NCBI GenBank assembly: GCA_016508695.1
Contig: VNKQ01000021.1
Span: forward strand, 108,501 to 172,500
Direction: 5' to 3'
DNA length: 64,000 bases
Origin: Hyphodiscus hymeniophilus
Lineage: Eukaryota > Ascomycota > Leotiomycetes > Helotiales > Hyphodiscaceae
This document shows, piece after piece, positions 21,701-34,220 of the stretch (position 1 is its first letter; every line of letters starts with the position of its first letter). The notes beneath the pieces were generated by a model that searched no databases, had not been told where the DNA came from, and saw only the letters and a program-made list of their open reading frames with translations. Both the position numbers and the translations under genes were made by a program.

Positions 21701-24700
21701 GTCCTAGATGATATTCTTTGCTGTGCGCTCGCAGTTAAGGGTGGTATTAGTGGTCGCTGTGAGTCGGAAGGGAGTTGCTAATAATATTGACAGGATCAGT
21801 TTGCTAAAAGAGGGTATTGGTTCTGAGACAAGTTGGCCAATTTTGATGTGAGGATGCACAATTCTCCACGATGTAGACGTTGCTGCGAGGATCAGTCCCC
21901 TGGACTTTGGGGACAATCGGAAAATTATCCAGAAATATTTTCCGGGAAATAGGATAGATCTTTAGTCTTCTTGGACTATGCGCAGCTCTTTGTGGAGTGT
22001 TTCATGCATCCTGGACATTTACTTACCTCTTTTCGGACCGTGTTCAAAGTTCTTTGTCCATCCACTCATACCTCAGGCACGGCGGTAAGATGCGCATCAA
22101 CAGAATGGAGATAAAGACAGAAGGAGTTCCTACTTCGGGGAAATCCAAAGAAAGAATGCCGCTCGGTCTTTCTCTTTGTTGTTTCGGCGGCGCCTGTGAC
22201 GGCCGTCTCTGAGGCTGAATCAGATGGGTCGAATAATGTAGATGCTTTTTTCTCCAGCGTAAGAAATGGACAAAATGAAGCAAGAAGTAGTATGGTTACT
22301 GTCTCTCAAAAACACATGCGATATGAGAGAGTTGGTGGTGATACAGTATCAGCCACATAATGAAAGCCATGACCGTGGACTGAAGAACCACGAGTTCAAA
22401 GTAGTCGTGGTCCTCATCTCAGCTGATCTGTCGACGGAGCTCAGGCTGTGGAAATGATTGAATTGGATAGTGAACACGTAGTTGTTCGGTCCATGGAGTG
22501 CCTCCTCTCCCACCTTTCCCTCCTCTCTGAGGTATTTTTCCCATTCTCCCTCCTATCTCTTCTCCCGCCCCGCATGATATATCGTGGAATGTATAGCAGC
22601 GTTATGGTTGATGTCCACAATACTGTAGGATTGATCGGAGTGTGATCAATCTGGGGCTGCATGTCATCGATCTTGATTTGTGGCCGCCAACAGTGCCACA
22701 AGATGGCCAGGCTGTCTGAGGCAGAGCTCTGGAGTATCAAATAGTCGGAGGCACATAGTTTTCATCGCTTTGCAGGTCGTGGATCCTCCTCATCACCAGT
22801 ATCCCAGGTATATAATTGTCAACGGCATTCACGGAATGGTGGTAGGTTTCGCTGCTGAACTCTTCATGGACGTCTTGGTGCTCCCGGTTTCCCTCCCTGC
22901 TCCTCCACGTCGGAATGATACTTCGTGCCGGGCCGGCAAAGGAGAGGACTAGAGGGACCTTGACATGCTCTTCAAGTATGGTACTATTCGTCGTTGACCG
23001 GTGTCGCTGGATGTTTTGGATCGATCTCAGATTGCTCGGCTAGAGGGGGCGGGGAAAGACGCTGTATTGGATATCTTCTATCAGTGACATATTCAAGATT
23101 CCCAAAACGAGGATACTCTATAAGCACTCACCTCTACTCTAGCAACTTATGACTACGTGAGATTCAACTTCGATCCTTATCCCGCTACATGTCAAGTTTC
23201 GTGCCTTTTACGGATTCCTCTTCCTCTTCTCAACAGCCGGAGAGACGAGTTGTGATTCAGCCCATCACGCAATCGCAGGTCGCTCTCCTCCATCCATAGA
23301 CGAGACTAACACCACATGCTTCCTCGACTGGTCTTTGGACAACGGTGACCTCTGCTGTGTGCTGCCAGGACTGGAATGTGGACTGGCTTGTGGTTATGGA
23401 GGGCAGATTGGTGGGATTGTTGCGTGATCCAACATCGCATTCGCACTGAATTCGCTTTGCGCTTATTTCCTCGTAGTGATCCTTATTGGTGACGCTGATT
23501 GACGGTGAAGGAAGCAGGTCAAAGTAGTTGAATCTGTGATAAGAGGTTAGATCGTACAAGAGGTTGTAGATTATCAAGGTACACGATTTACCAAGCATAT
23601 CCGGTCGCAGGTATTTAGGCATTGCATCGTATTACTTGAGCGACAATTGCTCAGGTCTAATGGTCGGGGGGAGTGAATTAATAATTGATGCGCGAGTCCG
23701 CCACTCATGTTGGTTTGGAGATGAGATAGCAGATGGTTTCTTTTGAACTCGGGGAATTGAAAACTACACCAAGCTAAATTGACACCGGTAGCCAACTAGC
23801 AGGCACGTGACTATCAGATGGCGTCGACCTGCGTTCGCCAGTTTGAGTATTTCGATTCGTAGCTGATCGTCGTTTTGAAGGAGTTTGAATTCGATAATCC
23901 ACGAAGTTCGAGAAGATATGTCATTGGACTGAGCTTATACTCGAGTATCCGAGCCTGTTGAAGCGTGAAGTACGAGTACTCGTATACGAACTGCTTTCCA
24001 GACAAGCAAACCTAAGCAACGCCCAGGAGCTATCTGTTCATGAAATTGCATGTTAACCTACAGGGAGCTGACGACTTCTCATAAAAGCTTGCTGTATATC
24101 TATAACACCAGTGGATTGGTGCCAACTCCATTATCCCTTGAGAAGACAGTCTGGAGTATTGCCGGCATGCTGGCGGTTCTCCAGGCATGTGGCACCATAA
24201 TGGCACTGAATCCTACATGATCCTCGGAGAGAATGCAGACAAATTTGGATCAAAGCAGAGGGCAAATATCTCTTTGCAGTTCAACCAGCAATCTCTCCCT
24301 TCAGACAGATCGATTGAACGTCCATAGTAGTGGACGCCGATCTCATCAACCAACTCCAAAGTCTCTAGGGGCCTCTTGGGAACACCTCTTTCTGTCAGTC
24401 TACCAGCGGATCAACTGGTCAGCCAAAGGGTAGCTTGATCCCTCAGGAGAACTGGGCCAACAGGCTAGCGGTCATGCTCAACTGTCGTGCTTTGATAGCA
24501 GCACACGTGTGCTTCAGTTCTGCAACTTCACCTATGATGTGAGCATAGGGGAGTATTTTCTACACTTTGGGTAAAATGAGAAATACAGATTAGTGCGGCA
24601 TGGCTTCACTTAAATTATCCTAGGGCGGTTGTCTTTGTATTCCTTTAGAGAGCGAAAGTTTCAACAATCTTCCCAGCGTAGTTAAATGGGTTCGAGATAA

Positions 24701-24892
24701 CTGGATATCTCAGGCACCTACCTACCATGGCTGTCTTCGATTATTTACAACTTCATTCAGGCGCATACTCAAGCTACGTGCACAACCGGGGCTCACTCAA
24801 ATAAGCATCATTATAGTTTGAATAGCGTTATCCCATGTTCTTGGGCGTCTTGACATGGACTGATGTAACCCGTGAGTTTCACCTCATATGGT
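21701..24892. other. Intergenic stretch without a confident gene
   Basis: About 3.2 kb. The left end serves as promoter of the membrane-protein gene. A plus-strand frame from ATG at 23189 (begins MSSFVPFTDSSSSSQQPERR) runs 36 codons and could be a first exon, but no following exon could be defined. Minus frames at 23257-23622 and 23574-23795 are not convincing. No RNA gene is seen. Confidence 0.45.
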
Positions 24893-26653
24893 TTACACAC
24901 GCCTCCACCATATCTTTTCTCCCCGAGCCGCCATTGCAGGCTCAACCTCAACTCCTAACTTGCTTACTGAGCCGTCAGGGCTAATCGAAAACTCCGCGCG
25001 CGCCGCGCTCGAATCGCCTGATCGCACTGTGATCTGTAGCCAGTATGTACCAGAAACATGAAAAAGGCCCCATTCCATGTCCTTGGAGTAGTCATTAGGA
25101 TGTGCAATCGAAACGCACAGGTCGGGAGTCGTTCTATTCAAGACTTGGTAGGCTCGGCTGGGTGTGGTGCAATGGCTGGAAATCCTTAGCTCTGGATAGG
25201 CCTGGTGTGTGTAGGATCCTTCGAACGCAGAGAAATCGAGAGGGTTGGATAACGGAGGAGAGGGGATCCTTGGGTAAAGCTCCGATAAAACATCTTTGGA
25301 AAGATGTGTGTCGTTAATAATTTCATTACCTCTGTTTTTCGGGGTGTCAGGAAAGGGTCTGAAAAAAGCATAAGGTCAAGCTACTATAAAGCATACCTTG
25401 CAACCCAGTCGTACCGCCTTTCCAGAGGAATTCCCAGCTCATCATCGATCAGATGATAGGCAAGTACATTCGCCGCCGCATTGATACCATTCATGTTGTT
25501 ACCCAATACCACAAGTCCGAAGTTTCGCTGTGGTAGGAGGACCACCAACGCTCCATAGCCAATTTGAGCCCCTCCATGGGACAACATTGTCTCGCCCTGA
25601 TATGTTTGTATCATCCATCCGAGTCCATATAGTGTAGGGGTCATGAAAGGTTCCTCCGGGTTCGGCGATGTGATAGAGTGGGCGCCGAACAACATTTCAT
25701 ATCCTGCCGGAGAGAAGGGTGGTCCGCGATTTAGCATGGTTGAGACCCACTTTGCATAGTCTGATACAGATGAGAGTATGTTACCTGCTCCATGGAGGAT
25801 GTCCGTAGACATACGGTTAGTAGGTGTGACTTGGCCATCCAAGCTTACAAAGAATCCGTGTGAAATATCTCGATGTGCGTCTTGGGCATCAGAGAGGGAA
25901 AGATAGGTCTCGGTCATGTCCAAGGGCAACCAGATATTATTCCTAAAAAATGATTTCAAAGTCTGATTCGTCACTGTCTCTATCAGATGGGCCGCTGCAC
26001 TGTACATAAGATTGGAATATTGCCATTCTGCTCGAGGGGAGGCTGTAAATGGAAGATGCTGTATTGATCTTAAAGCCTCTCGAAGCGTCGTGTTAGCAAG
26101 CCAAACCCAGTCGTGACGTGGTAGACCAGTGCGATGAGATAGAATGTCAACAATCGACATCTGCGATGTTGCCCAAGAGTCACTGAGCACGAAGTCTGTC
26201 GGAAGGATGGTATGGACCAGAGTATCCCAGTGAATCTCTGAAAAGTTGACGATATCATCGACGAGAAGAGAAATCGCAGCAGCAGTGAAGGCCTTAGTCG
26301 TGCTTCCTGTATAGAACAGAGTGTGCTCTGTCACTGGTTGAGAAGTGAGGATGTCCGAAACGCCGTAACCCTTTCATGATTATTTCGTTAATTCGTGGAC
26401 AGATGCCTAGCGTCACGGAGCCAACTATTGGCAGAACGGAGTTACGCACTTTTGAGAATAATTCGCCATGAGAGACTGCAACGGCCAGACCTGGAATGCT
26501 GAAATGTTCGAGGGCCCACTCAACCTTTTTGTCAAAATCAACCCCAAAAGGTGAGGTGGACTGATCTTCCTGAAGTTGTAAAACATCTTGGAATGACCCC
26601 AAGCTAAAGAGGACAAGGTAATGAAAGACAATGATAAATGGTAAACGCATTCT
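24893..26653 (-). CDS. Secreted serine hydrolase of the beta-lactamase / penicillin-binding protein family
   Basis: Exons 26653-26450, 26370-25397 and 25358-24893 give 547 residues. The start was chosen so that the protein begins with a signal peptide (MRLPFIIVFHYLVLFSLGS); an in-frame ATG upstream at 26752 would bury it. The catalytic set of class C beta-lactamase-like enzymes is complete: S91-T-T-K94 (SxxK), Y186-S-N188 (YxN) and H333-G-G335 in place of KTG. A C-terminal domain after about residue 393 (with FSAFEGSYTHQAYPELRI) resembles the beta-barrel tail often seen in fungal members. The reaction is probably hydrolysis or transfer of an ester or amide; the substrate cannot be predicted. 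The second intron (25359-25396) is only 38 bp, shorter than usual for ascomycetes, but restores the frame into a clearly coding third exon. Confidence 0.85.
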
Positions 26654-27179
26654 GGCAAGGAAATTGAAGGCTTTGCGAAGATAGCTCAAATGGAAGCGAT
26701 TAGTTGAATCAGATCCAGAGTGTTTTCGTGTATGAGATATGCTCTCAGCCATTGCGTATTTATATCCATTTACGACGCAGCGCACTTTGCGTGGGATCGA
26801 TCATCTACGAGTACAGTACTTTCGGATCTCGGGGTGGGGTTCGGGGTAAGTGCTACAATGATGTCGGAGCTCGACCCTTCCCCCTTCGGAGCTCTTAGTT
26901 ACCCACAAATCATGCCTGACGCTGGTGTGAACGACGCAGATTTTTCTTGAATATCAATCAAGTCTACAGGCAATAACACTTGTACCATTTTTGAAAGTTG
27001 GGTTGTGTAATTATCCTCTAGTATTATGCTATTCTAATTGATGTATTTTTCTGTTTTACCTGTGGAAAACAAATATTATACTCTTTCACTAGTAGGTAAC
27101 AGGTCTTGGTCGGGCTGACTTCCTCGTAAATACTATTCATATTCAATCTATCAAAGGCGGAGCAGTCCTTGATTAAGGT
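26654..27179. other. Intergenic region upstream of the hydrolase gene
   Basis: Spacer of 526 bp between two genes on the minus strand. It contains the promoter of the beta-lactamase-like gene and the 3' end of the Zn2Cys6 regulator. Nothing else is recognised. Confidence 0.5.
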
Positions 27180-29466
27180 TCAGATGGTCTCATCAATCGG
27201 CGACTCCTGCGTCGGAAAGAGCGACTCTAGGCACAAATCTCCTTGCAAGCCCACCGACTCGAGCCACGACATCCACTCATGATCTTGGACAAGAGCATTA
27301 GAAGCCTCGGCGCTCGTCAAGTCCGCTCGGCCGTGATGATCTCGATCACTGTACTCGTCCAGATGCATCGCGTGCTGTCTAAATTTGTTCTTCCCGGTAG
27401 GGTCATCCTGGTTTAGAATCGAATCAAGGCTCCTAGAAAAGATAGATTGGGCTTGCTTGCATATTTGGTAGTTACTCTGCCCCGATTCCGTCAGGGAGTC
27501 GCAACATGAGATCAAGACGCTAATGTCTTGGATTATGCGGCTTCTGTTCATAGAGAGTCGTTCTTCTGGGTGCTGATTTTCACGCAGAAGCTCCAGGATC
27601 AGAACGCTTGTACAAGGCATAGCATAGAACACAAGCTGCGAGATATAAGTAAGTTTCCGAAGCTTGAGCTGATTGATTTTCGCAGGATTCTTGCTACTTA
27701 CAGTCCATTCCATATCTGCCCTGTGGCTATACAGTAATGCCCTCTTCCGCGTTGGTAAGAGGACCAGACTGACGACCTCGTGTGCAGTTTTGATCAGGCT
27801 TTCGCGATTTATTCTGCTGACTGGAGCAAGTAGATTTTGCAGGAGGAACTCCGTATAAAGGTACTCCAGTCGTAGGCCTTGCAAAATCATTGTGGGACTT
27901 GCCTCAACTTCCAAACGTTGCGCTGTGTCGTATTTCATATGTGTCGGAAGGGATTGCCAGGTCGACTTTAGTTTTTCCAAAATAGACCTAGATGTAGCAT
28001 TAATGTCTATGTGTTATAAATGATTGTATAATATACACTGCCTTTGCCTCTAGATCTGGCACTGCGGGGCCAATTTTAAGCTCTAGGGCCTCTTCGCGAA
28101 TCATAGATAGCATCAGTTGGACTCGCAGGCGGGAAACTGGAAGTATGGCTTTGTCCCTACTCCAACCATGATCGTCCAACTCCTTACGAGCTCTGAGAAA
28201 TAATTCCGTTGTACCCATGATAATAGAGTCTGGCAGCTCAAGGGGCAATTCGATTGCGCAAAAGCAGCGACTCAGACGAGGAGGCCTGTGGCTCTCATCA
28301 TTAGCGAGGAAGTACAAGGGATTTGAGCATACGGCATTCCCTTACCGTGACGTAAAGCTGGCACACGCCTTATCGTAGTCGTGTGCCCAGGCGATTAATC
28401 TTCTCCGGATCTCGACCATATAGAATGGCACAGAAGGGTCGCTCTGAACCCCTCTATGATAACCTAAAGCAAAAAAGACAGATGTCATGCTTCCTTCAAG
28501 CCGTAACACATGGTACGAGTCGTCACCGAAGCACCATGTGGCAAGGAGGATGGTTAGTAGTAGGAAGTTCAAAGTAAAATCATTAATAGCGCCGAGATAG
28601 TCACAATACGATTCGCACCGGATGCAAGCTCGGAAGGCTCTTTCCATCAATGTTTTGCGGTCCGAATTGAGCATATGTTGAGTGGCCGAGCCAGGTGACT
28701 TGTTCTTTTCCCCACCAAGAAATACTCCGATGAGGGCACAGTATACGCCAATCAGTTCCCACCGTAAAGCCTGTGCAGATATTGCTGATTCGAATGCACC
28801 AGCAGCTGCAGTTGGTGGGAAAAGGGGGGCGGAAGAGGTTCGCGCGAATATCGCTTGGGATATCGATTCCATGTCTGTGATGGAGCGATCGTGTATCAGA
28901 GTACGTATACTATTGTTTGTTTCTTTCCAAGCTACCTCGACAATAGGTCCATGAAAACATGAACTCGGGTCAAGGACTGAGGAGCTTCCTAGAGGTTCAC
29001 CGACGTCGGTAACGAGTTCCAAGATTTCGTTCATTAATCTTGCGCCCTCAGAAATCATATGCCGACTGGGCAGAGGCGACTGATGAACGGCGACGCCTGT
29101 CCTCGTCAGTGATGTGTAGGTGCGCTGCACGTGAGGAGCATTTGGGTCTTTGAAGCACATTAAGGTATCAATTAAGTTGATGGGTTCGTTAAGCCGAGAG
29201 GCGCTTGAAATTGTTGCGACAGGCGATCTCGACAATTGCTGTTGGTGAGAGATGTCCCGGACGACGCTTTGGGGCGTGGACTGTCTCACTGTCGCCGTCG
29301 CCGTCGCCATCGCCATCGGAGCTGGGTGATAATGGCATTGCGATTGTGGAAGACGGCGACGCACACACCTTCCACAAATTGGTCGATTGTGATCGCAACG
29401 AAGCTTTGACTGGCGACACGGCTCACACGAAGAAAGTTGACCGTTACGCCGGACCCTGTCGGTCAT
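27180..29466 (-). CDS. Zn2Cys6 fungal transcription factor
   Basis: Exons 29466-28346, 28285-28037, 27987-27702 and 27635-27180 give 703 residues; introns are 60, 49 and 66 bp with GTAAGG, GTATAT and GTAAGT donors. The start codon chosen gives MTDRVRRNG; the frame continues upstream to 29580 but that part has no regulator-like content. The zinc cluster has cysteines at about 14, 17, 24, 31, 34 and 44 (motif SCEPCRQSKLRCDHNRPICGRC). The middle homology region follows, with AFRACIRCESYCDYLG, LLATWCFGDDSYHVLRLEG, the conserved RRRLIAWAHDYDKACASFTSR and, after the first splice, PPRLSRCFC, as is usual for the fungal-specific transcription factor domain. Target genes are unknown. The neighbouring hydrolase lies downstream on the same strand, so co-regulation is conceivable but not shown. 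Confidence 0.9.
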
Positions 29467-30172
29467 TCTCGATTGCCCTTTACATAGATGCGCAAATCCC
29501 AAGCAGCAAGTGCAAAGGAAGTTGGAGCTGTGAGAATATAAACATGATGTTACGGGTGTTTTGAATAACAAGGAATTCATCCATAATGTAGAGTATACTC
29601 AACATCACGTGATTGTCCTCGCTTCACTAAATCAGCTCCTAGGTGGGGAACCTAAACAAGACCCCCCTCCTCTCGAAATGTTGGTAGTCTCTCATTGCCA
29701 ACGGACTCTACACCCCTTAATTACTTCCACTCTTCCAACAGGTCGAGCGGGTCAAATCCTTAGCTTCCCCCCTATCGCACTCTAGCTATTTCTGCTCTGC
29801 TTAGTAGCACGATGTCCACGATCTATCAGGACATTTGACAGAAATGCACTGGTTACACTCACCGAACTCAGCTTGTGACGCACATGGGCCCTAATGCGCC
29901 AGCTTCACAGCCATGAACATGTTACTGGTCAATAATGTAGAGGCGCTAAGGCAGAGAACTGTTTCCAGCATCGTGGGGGTGGGGCTTAGGCGGAAATGCA
30001 ACCCAATACCGATTTACACACAGCCTTATCTATTCTTGTGAAAACCCTGTGAAAGTAATTTCTTCCTGCGTCTTTCCATACTCTTCTAGGACTTCTACAA
30101 ATCAGTCACTGATCCACAGCCGGTATCACGGACTCCTAAATTTGAACGTAACAAGACTCTGATCGACTACCA
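29467..30172. promoter_or_regulatory. Divergent intergenic region (Zn2Cys6 gene / HET gene)
   Basis: Spacer of 706 bp that must hold the promoters of the minus-strand regulator and the plus-strand HET gene. No specific site can be named. Confidence 0.4.
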
Positions 30173-31459
30173 ATGGATTTTGCCTACGATTCCACTCTAG
30201 TCTCAAATGAGCTCCGGTTGCTTCAGCCAGTGGCAGTCAACAACCAGTTTCTTCGATTCAAAACTCGGCGCGTGAAGCGCGAGTCGAGAACCCCTTATAC
30301 AGCTGTATCGTATACATGGGGTAACGAAGATGCATCAGAAGTCATCTACTTGGACAACCGACGCTTCTATGTTAGGCCCAATTTGTGGTCGTGTTTGTTT
30401 TACATCGCTCAGGCTGCCAGAAATGCTGCGTGGGATTACCTATGGGTAGACGCGATTTGCATCGACCAAACTAACGGCGCTGAACGTAACTCTCAAGTCC
30501 GCTTAATGGACCAAACTTATAGAGATGCTGTCTGCGTTTCTGTGTGGCTGGGGCTCGCGACACTGCCCGAGGATATCTTGCGACATTTGTCTACACAAAT
30601 GCCTATTAAGAGGGTAGAAAGTGATGGATTCGACTGGTTCGACTCAATAGTTGATCTCTCGAATCGCCCTTACTGGTCCCGCGTTTGGGTTATCCAGGAG
30701 TTTCTTATTGGCCGAGATGTCAACTTGTATTGCAGTGACAGCCAAGTGAATTGGACGTACTTTCAGGATCTCATATGCCGGGAGACTGGTATCAATCAGT
30801 TTTACGATGCACGTCACGATTCTCCCCTAAGAGATCGAAGAAGCGCACGCGCCGCATTGCCACTTGTCATGGGACGACATATGGATAAACATCCCGAGAT
30901 CTTACAGCCACTCTGCGACCTTCTCATTGACCACCACAAGTCCGAATGTAAGGACCCACGAGACAGAGTCTTCGCGCTATTGGGACTTATTACGACCCAC
31001 GAACGAGGGTTTCTAAGCATCTACTTCCCGGACTACACTCTTACGGAAGACCATGTGCGTATCATAACGCTGGCACACCTAACGCAGTTTCCCGAGGAGT
31101 CAAGGATGGCGCGTAATGGGGAAAATATCACTCCTGATTCAGAAGAACTGTTCTTGGGTCTTGGTGTCGGACCGAAGTCAGAAAGGAAAAGACTTCTACG
31201 TCGAGCTAGGAAAATTGACTACTTAAGTGGTAACTCACCTGCCCAGATATTGAATATATTGACTTCTCATGATCAAATGGAGGAATACGAAGGCGAAGAC
31301 TGGGAGGAACAGGAAGAGGTGTATGGAACAGAACCCCGGAGGTCATTAACTAAAACATGGCTTATAATGTTTGTAATTGTTATAACTACACTGGCAGTGG
31401 GTTGGTGGATCGCGAAGACCAACTATCTGAAGGCAGCACTAAGAGCCGTGGGAACTTGA
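30173..31459 (+). CDS. HET-domain protein (heterokaryon-incompatibility type)
   Basis: A single exon encodes 428 residues. The HET domain starts with PYTAVSYTWG (residues 41-50), continues with LWVDAICIDQ at about 90-100 followed by ERNSQVRLMDQTY, and has PYWSRVWVIQEF at about 167-178; these are the three hallmark blocks of the family. A later conserved stretch SECKDPRDRVFALLGL is also typical. A hydrophobic segment at about 396-414 (LIMFVIVITTLAVGWW) suggests a C-terminal membrane anchor. HET proteins are cytotoxic effectors of non-self recognition in filamentous fungi and may kill cells when hyphae of unlike strains fuse; whether this one does so is unknown. The gene lies only about 0.6 kb from the edge of the RIP-type island and is intact. 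Confidence 0.92.
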   Translation: MDFAYDSTLVSNELRLLQPVAVNNQFLRFKTRRVKRESRTPYTAVSYTWGNEDASEVIYLDNRRFYVRPNLWSCLFYIAQAARNAAWDYLWVDAICIDQTNGAERNSQVRLMDQTYRDAVCVSVWLGLATLPEDILRHLSTQMPIKRVESDGFDWFDSIVDLSNRPYWSRVWVIQEFLIGRDVNLYCSDSQVNWTYFQDLICRETGINQFYDARHDSPLRDRRSARAALPLVMGRHMDKHPEILQPLCDLLIDHHKSECKDPRDRVFALLGLITTHERGFLSIYFPDYTLTEDHVRIITLAHLTQFPEESRMARNGENITPDSEELFLGLGVGPKSERKRLLRRARKIDYLSGNSPAQILNILTSHDQMEEYEGEDWEEQEEVYGTEPRRSLTKTWLIMFVIVITTLAVGWWIAKTNYLKAALRAVGT

Positions 31460-33050
31460 GGACATGAGTTTACTAGTAAGTAAAATCATATGTTAATGGG
31501 AATGGGCCAATGTCTAGATCAGAGATAGGGTATCCAAATTGCATCAACTTGGAAAGTACTCTTTGGCCTTAGCTAGTGAAAATACCTAAACACTAGCAGG
31601 CCACCAACCGTGATTGATGTACTCAGACCCAGAAATTAACTGACGAGTCGAGTGCGTTCCATTTCGCCAGGTTTGAGGTAGAGAGCCAGAGAATATTTTG
31701 TTAGGTATTCTAAAATACGTATTCAAGGCACTGGGCTTATTACGGAGAGCGTGCGTCACACTCACTTGTCTGTCTTTACGTCTAGCTCTTACGAGAATTT
31801 GTATTTTAGTTGCAGAAATATGTTTGAAGTATATCTACTTCACAACATTCAATTTCGCCTCCTTCACTTGATAAACCAAATGCCGAATCTTTCTTCCACA
31901 ATGGATAATTCACACGGGCCGAACCTTCTCTCATATCATGTACCGATATCTCGTTCTTGGTAACTGAAGCCTAATAACAGCCTACTAAAGATCCAAGACT
32001 ACTACTAAGATCAATAGAGTACTAATGGCCTGGCTCAAGTCACTCTATATCCAAAGCCCGGGTAAGTCGACGAGAGGTAAGCTCATTCCAATCCTCGATA
32101 ATTACTATATAGCCACTCTTGATAAGCGAGTGATTAAGGGGTTTATACTTAGGGGCGTATACAAGAGAGATTAATACCGGGTTAAGTAGTGGTCTATACT
32201 TAAGTAGTAGTTAAGCCTAGTACCTAGCTCCTAAGTTAAGCTAAAGTTAACTTAGGTAAGTTTAAAATTACTTGAAGCTACCTACTTAAAACCACTTAGA
32301 GCCTATTTAGCACTAGTTCAAAACTGACTCAAGCTAGGAAGTTTAGTTATATCTAAAACTTAATTTGTTTTTTAAAAAAAAGCATACTTGAGTAAAAAAT
32401 TTTTTTTACTCATTTTAAACGTTAAAAACATAAAAGTTAAGAAATTCTACTACTTATATATATAGTATAAAAGTACTTAATAAGTACTAAAAGTTGTACC
32501 TTCTTAGTTTGGAGCTTTTAGTCATAACTTCTTAATTTAAAAGGTTTAAATTAAATAGACTTACTAAAGCTTTAACTCAAACTTATAGCCGGAACGTTTA
32601 GTTATCAAATCGAGTTTAAATTCGATTTAAATAAGGCTTGAATTAGGTTTAAGTTTTGAAAAGTTTAAATCGGGTTTAATCTCGACTTGGGTTTAGTTTA
32701 GATTAGAGTTAGCTTTTAAGCTAAAGTTTAATAACTTCGCTTGAGCTTTAGCTTACTTAATATTTATATCAAAAATTGCAAGTTAAAAAAAATCATATAA
32801 TTTAGGCCGATATTATTATAGGGTCGGCTATAACAACTTGCCTCCTGGCTAAAATAACTTTTCGGGGGTATACTTAATGAAAGTATCCTCGCTCAACTAT
32901 AATAATTTGCATGCGTAAGCAAGGCTAAACTATATATATACTTTACCAAATATTAATATATCTTTATTATTCTTAACTTTGCCCTAGCCTTTAGAGTGAA
33001 AGGACTAACTTTTATATAATATAAAGTCTAGACTTAAATTAAATATGGCC
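31460..33050. other. Transition from gene-rich DNA into the AT-rich island
   Basis: To about 32.0 kb the composition is ordinary with no convincing frame. After about 32.1 kb it becomes rich in TTAA and TAAG words and is free of open frames. A hairpin TGAGTAAAAA/TTTTTACTCA lies near 32390-32413. No element could be delimited here. Confidence 0.55.
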
Positions 33051-33177
33051 AGCCCTGGTCAAACACTTAGCAGTGGGCCCCTAAGTAAGTCTAATACTTA
33101 GGGGGCCACCGCATAATACTAGTATAGGGGCACTAGTATATGTGTTTGACTGGGGCTAACTTAACTTACTTATAAGT

Positions 33178-33618
33178 AGACTGGCCGGACCGGACCGCGG
33201 TCTTTAGACCGGACCGGACCGAACTATCTAATGGTCCGCAAAAATTATTTAGGACTAAACCGTTTATATAATAGTCCCCAAATTTATTTAAGACCGGATT
33301 ATAATAGTCCTAAAAATTTTTGGGGAGACCGTTTATAATTTAATTAATTAAATATTAATTATTTTTTAATTTTAAATATTATATTATTACTTTTAGGCGT
33401 TACTTTATAACTTTTATATAAAAACTTTTTTAATTTTATATACTAATAAAAACGGTCTAATTATTTATAATAGTCTAGACCGAACTAAACCGTTTATAAA
33501 CTAGACTATAAGACCGCGGTCTAAATACGTCCCCAAAAATTTAAATTTTGAGACTAAACCGTTCTATAGTCCCCAAAAAAACCTATGGTCTAGACTAGAC
33601 TAGACCGTTGGCCAGCCT
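33178..33618 (+). mobile_element. MULE-like MITE, copy 1 (441 bp, 10-bp target duplication)
   Basis: Terminal inverted repeats start AGRCTGGCC and continue with GGACCGGACCGCGGTC-like sequence. The insertion is flanked by a perfect 10-bp direct repeat ACTTATAAGT (33168-33177 and 33619-33628). It interrupts the left arm of the fold-back element. A second copy of the same length lies inverted at 58400-58840. A 10-bp duplication fits Mutator-like elements better than hAT (8 bp) or Tc1/mariner (TA). It is noncoding. Confidence 0.8.
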
Positions 33619-33756
33619 ACTTATAAGTGAAGTAAAGATTATTTTTAGATTAAACTAGGGTTTACTAAGTTTAACCCGAGTTAACCAAGTTTGACTAGGT
33701 GAATACTAGTTTAACTAGGGTTAATAATAAGCTTAGTCTTAGCTTAGTTAGCGTTT

Positions 33757-33786
33757 ATAACGTTTGATCACGTGACATATAAAGTC
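33757..33786. repeat. Palindrome with TCACGTGA-type arms
   Basis: Two inverted arms reading ATCACGTGAC and GTCACGTGAT flank a 7-base AT spacer. It survives in otherwise heavily mutated DNA inside the fold-back element. Confidence 0.7.
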
Positions 33787-34220
33787 ACGTGATAAATTTG
33801 AAAACTTATTTATTAGGGTATATTATTAGTGATATAAACAACACTATATTAGTTTATATTATAATAAATCAGTATTACTTAAAATAACTTATTTTAGTTA
33901 AGTTTATAATTAAGGAAAGTGCGATTAAGAGTAACTTCCTGAAGTAAATTAAGTTTAAATTTTTCGATTAAGCTATAACTAGCCTAATTTCAATGCTAGA
34001 ATTAAGCGAGTTGAAAATTCGATTAAATTAGAAAAAATACTACCAGGGAGGCTAGCTACTAACCTAAATAGGTTAAACTATTATAACAAAAAAATAACCC
34101 AATTTTTTTTTAAAAATTTTAATTAAACTTAATTTAAACTGGTTTAACTTTATTAACCTAGTTTAACCCGTTTGGCAGATTGAACTCCAAACTACTAGTT
34201 AACTACTTATAATAGTCTAA

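Noticed and set aside
23189..23299. First exon of a gene beginning MSSFVPF
   Set aside because: No second exon could be found on the plus strand and the donor would be weak.
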